From Burkholderia sp. Ac-20365 (GTDB taxonomy: Bacteria; Pseudomonadota; Gammaproteobacteria; Burkholderiales; Burkholderiaceae), in assembly GCF_017104715.1 (NCBI RefSeq), contig NZ_JAAGPI010000023.1, positions 62,001-126,000 of the forward strand: DNA of 64,000 bases. The letters run 5' to 3'. Shown here piece by piece: positions 61,693-64,000 of this stretch (the stretch's first letter is position 1; each line of letters opens with the position of its first letter). The notes below the pieces were generated by a model. The model was not told the origin of the DNA and searched no databases. It saw nothing but the letters and a program-made list of their open reading frames with translations. The position numbers and the translations under genes are program-made.

Positions 61693-62643
61693 TCAAAGAC
61701 CGAGATAAGCCTTGACGGCGGGCAAGCCATCCTTGCCGTCATACGTCTTCACACCTGCGAGCCATTCGTCGAGTACTTGCGGATTCTTTTTCAAATACGC
61801 TTTCGCGGCTTCAGCGGGTTTCTCCTTGTTCATTACCGACTGCATCACGACGTTTTCAAGTTGCGTGGTGAAGCGCAGATTGCTCACGAGCTTTCCCGCA
61901 TTCGGACAACGCGTCAGAAAGTCCGGTGACGTCAGCGTATAAACGCGTGCTTCGCCATCGTTGGGACCGAATACGCCTTCGCTTCCGCTCAGGTACTTCA
62001 TGTCGATCTGAATGTTCATCGGATGCGGCTGCCAGCCGAGAAACACCACCCACTTCTTGTCGCGCACAGCGCGTTCCACGGTGACGAGCATGCCCGCCTC
62101 GCTCGATTCGACCAGCTTGAAACCACCCAGACCGAACTGATTGGTCGCGATCATCTTCTGGATCGCGGCGTTCGCGCTGCTACCCGGTTCGATGCCATAA
62201 ATCTTTCCATCGAGTTCCGCGCGATGTTTTGCAATATCCGCGAAGGTCTTCAGCCCTGCGTCGTATTCATACGTCGGTACCGCGAACGTCGCCTTGGCGC
62301 CCGTCAGATTGGGCGGTTGCAAAACGTTGATCGATTTCGCGTCAACGAAAGGCGAAATCGCCTTCTCCTGCACAGGCCACCAGTAACCCAGCGACACATC
62401 GAGCTGCTTGCTCTTCAGCCCGGCGAATGAAATCGGCACGGACGCCACCGTCGTCACGGGCTGATAGCCCAGCCCTTCGAATACCGTCGACGCGAGCGCC
62501 GTCGTCGACGTGATGTCGGTCCAGCCGATATCCGCGAAATGGACCGCGCGGCAGCTCGCGGGGTCTTGCGCGAGCGCGGGTAACGACAGCGCCGCCAGAA
62601 GGCCGGCAAGACATGCGGATATGGCTTTGTTGATCAACTTCAT
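61693..62643 (-). CDS. caiX: Carnitine-binding periplasmic protein (CaiX-like)
   Basis: 316 residues. Signal peptide (1-26, ending LPALAQ) then an OpuAC-type substrate-binding domain for quaternary amines: VHFADIGWTDITSTTALAST near the start, SLGYWWPVQEKAISPFVDAK, and KWVVFLGWQPHPMNIQIDM. The Trp residues in these blocks form the aromatic box. ATG 62643 follows AAGGGGAT; 62661 is within that site. No permease or ATPase is next to it, as in Pseudomonas where CaiX uses the choline/betaine transporter core. First gene of the operon, divergent from cdhR. Confidence 0.88.
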   Translation of the reverse strand: MKLINKAISACLAGLLAALSLPALAQDPASCRAVHFADIGWTDITSTTALASTVFEGLGYQPVTTVASVPISFAGLKSKQLDVSLGYWWPVQEKAISPFVDAKSINVLQPPNLTGAKATFAVPTYEYDAGLKTFADIAKHRAELDGKIYGIEPGSSANAAIQKMIATNQFGLGGFKLVESSEAGMLVTVERAVRDKKWVVFLGWQPHPMNIQIDMKYLSGSEGVFGPNDGEARVYTLTSPDFLTRCPNAGKLVSNLRFTTQLENVVMQSVMNKEKPAEAAKAYLKKNPQVLDEWLAGVKTYDGKDGLPAVKAYLGL

Positions 62644-62942
62644 GACGATCCCCTTCGACACTGCTCTAGTGTTCTTGAACGCCCGCGTGGCGGGTGGCGA
62701 GTGATACGACCTGAAAAGACTTGCTGTGCATTAAAGGTACAAATCCATAATCCGGCAAAATCGACCGCCAGCGACCCGTTCTTGCTTGCGTGCGACCATG
62801 AGGGAAAACCAGCATGCACCGCGCGCGTTGTGCGCTGCGCCAAATGCGAGTGGAATTTTTTCAACTTGCCGCATTGCATGGCACTTGCTACGCTCGCCGG
62901 ATTCGACGAATCCGGTCCCCTTGATATCCAGAAGATCGAGCG
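62644..62942. promoter_or_regulatory. caiX / cdhR divergent promoter region
   Basis: 299 bases between the carnitine operon and its regulator. It must hold both promoters and the CdhR site. I could not single out an operator by eye. Confidence 0.5.
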
Positions 62943-63935
62943 ATGCCCGAAGACATTTCGTTCCTGCTGCTGCCGGGCTTCTCTGCCATTGGCTTCATGT
63001 CGGCTATCGAGCCTTTGCGCGTAGCAAACCGCTTTCGCGAGAACCTGTATCGCTGGCATATCCTGAGCGTGGACGGCGCGCCTGTTGCCGCCAGCAACGG
63101 CATTTCGATGAATGCCGAAGCGGCGTTCGGCGACGTAGAAGACGCGCGAACGGTGTTTATCGTTGCGGGTTTCGAACCTCTTGCGCACTACAGCCGCGCG
63201 CTCGGCGACTGGCTCAAACGGCTCGACCGCACGCACGCCACCCTCGGCGGCATCGACACGGGCGCATTCATCCTCGCGGAAGCGGGGCTGCTGCGTGCAA
63301 CCGACAGCGCGACGTTGCATTGGGAAGCGCTCTCCGCATTCCGCGAACGTTACCCATCGGTGCAGGCCAGCGAAGAGCTATTCGAAATCGGCGCGCGGCG
63401 CATTACGTGCGCGGGCGGCACTGCGTCGATCGATATGATGCTCGACCTGATCTCGCGCAGTCACGGCGCGGCGCTCGCTTCGTCGATTTCCGAACAGTTT
63501 GTAGTGAGCCGTATAAGGCAGCGCTCGGATCATCAGCGTATGGAAATCGCCGCGCGTTACGGCGTGCACAATCGCAAGCTGATTCAGGTGATCGGCGTGA
63601 TGGAACAGAACATGGAAGAGCCGCTTGCGCCCGCCGATCTCGCACAGGAAATCGGCGTCACACGCAGGCAGCTGGAGCGGCTCTTCTGTTCCTCGCTAAA
63701 GGACACGCCAACGCATTTCTATCTGCAATTGCGGCTTGATCGCGCGCGAGAGCTTTTACGGCAGACCGATATGTCGATTACGGCAATCTGCGTGGCGTGC
63801 GGATTCGAGTCGCCTTCGCATTTCTCGCGGACGTATCGCGCGCGTTTCGGTACGAATCCGCGTAGTGACCGTAGTCCGCTCCGACACAGCGCCAGCGGCA
63901 GCACCACGCCGACACGCGAAGCCGCCGTGCCTTGA
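62943..63935 (+). CDS. cdhR: GlxA-type AraC-family regulator of carnitine catabolism (CdhR-like)
   Basis: 330 residues. The N-terminal DJ-1/PfpI-like sensor domain opens ISFLLLPGFSAIGFMSAIEP and contains LGGIDTGAFILAEAGLL, with no catalytic Cys. The C-terminal AraC double HTH reads LAPADLAQEIGVTRRQLERL then MSITAICVACGFESPSHFSR and YRARFGTNPRSDR. It is divergent from caiX, the same arrangement as cdhR in Pseudomonas, where it activates the operon when carnitine is present. A 12-base-stem hairpin follows the stop. Confidence 0.85.
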   Translation: MPEDISFLLLPGFSAIGFMSAIEPLRVANRFRENLYRWHILSVDGAPVAASNGISMNAEAAFGDVEDARTVFIVAGFEPLAHYSRALGDWLKRLDRTHATLGGIDTGAFILAEAGLLRATDSATLHWEALSAFRERYPSVQASEELFEIGARRITCAGGTASIDMMLDLISRSHGAALASSISEQFVVSRIRQRSDHQRMEIAARYGVHNRKLIQVIGVMEQNMEEPLAPADLAQEIGVTRRQLERLFCSSLKDTPTHFYLQLRLDRARELLRQTDMSITAICVACGFESPSHFSRTYRARFGTNPRSDRSPLRHSASGSTTPTREAAVP

Positions 63936-63937
63936 AG

Positions 63938-63972
63938 CGATCTGCTTTGCCCATTGCGGACAAAGCAGATCG
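63938..63972 (+). terminator. Hairpin after cdhR
   Basis: CGATCTGCTTTG, 11-base loop, CAAAGCAGATCG: a perfect 12-base stem three bases after the cdhR stop. No U-tract follows on the plus strand, so it may stabilise the message end or need a factor. Confidence 0.55.
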
Positions 63973-64000
63973 ATCGGAAAAAGTACTCCAGAAGATCAGA

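Overview
The window is high-G+C bacterial DNA, and its gene content points to Burkholderiales, most likely Paraburkholderia or Caballeronia. Evidence: a DUF4148 secreted protein, a DUF3331 protein, a Burkholderia-type trimeric porin, the beta-proteobacterial cellulose gene set bcsD-P-Q-A-B-Z-C, and a duplicated intergenic element whose wording I recall from Paraburkholderia. I saw no phage, insertion sequence, CRISPR array, tRNA or rRNA gene. Most genes look chromosomal and intact; only the first gene is cut by the window edge.

Layout. 1-13.6 kb: the 3' end of bluB, an orphan response regulator, a DeoR regulator divergent from a GcvT-fused FAD oxidase, an AraC regulator divergent from an NmrA-like gene, ribA, a CBS protein, DUF4148, a 3-methyladenine DNA glycosylase, a BON-domain protein and a ChaA-type antiporter. 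12.7-16.1 kb: a LysR regulator divergent from a polar amino-acid ABC transporter (binding protein and two permeases, no ATPase). 16.1-16.9 kb: a long imperfect inverted repeat. 16.9-20.9 kb: a periplasmic molybdenum hydroxylase (2Fe-2S subunit, Mo subunit, triheme cytochrome c). 21.1-34.1 kb: the complete cellulose operon. 34.4-40.5 kb: single genes (hypothetical, Asp-nucleophile hydrolase, NlpD-like lipoprotein, SRPBCC, DeoR, NudK, porin).

40.9-54.7 kb is an exopolysaccharide locus. A GlxA-type AraC regulator and an undecaprenyl-phosphate sugar transferase run rightward. They converge on a tightly packed leftward operon: wza, wzb, wzc, a Wzy-like polymerase, a GT4 glycosyltransferase, a fused pyruvyl-transferase/GT4 protein, a Wzx-like flippase and a GH71-type alpha-1,3-glucanase. 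Many genes overlap by 1-14 bases, so the locus should act as one Wzx/Wzy-dependent pathway. The fusion protein and the GH71 enzyme are its least ordinary parts.

55.2-64 kb: an OpgC-like membrane protein, an AI-2E-family transporter, a DUF3331 protein, then a carnitine catabolism cluster laid out as in Pseudomonas: divergent cdhR, caiX, cdhC, cdhA, cdhB and an ester hydrolase. It should turn carnitine into glycine betaine. The oxidase at the left end belongs to the family that demethylates betaine breakdown products, but it has its own regulator.

Nothing here is a wholly unknown system. The best leads are the pyruvyl-transferase/GT4 fusion, the GH71 enzyme inside the EPS operon, the long YPQQ-rich linker in BcsC, the altered PilZ motif in BcsA, and several unassigned operator-like repeats.
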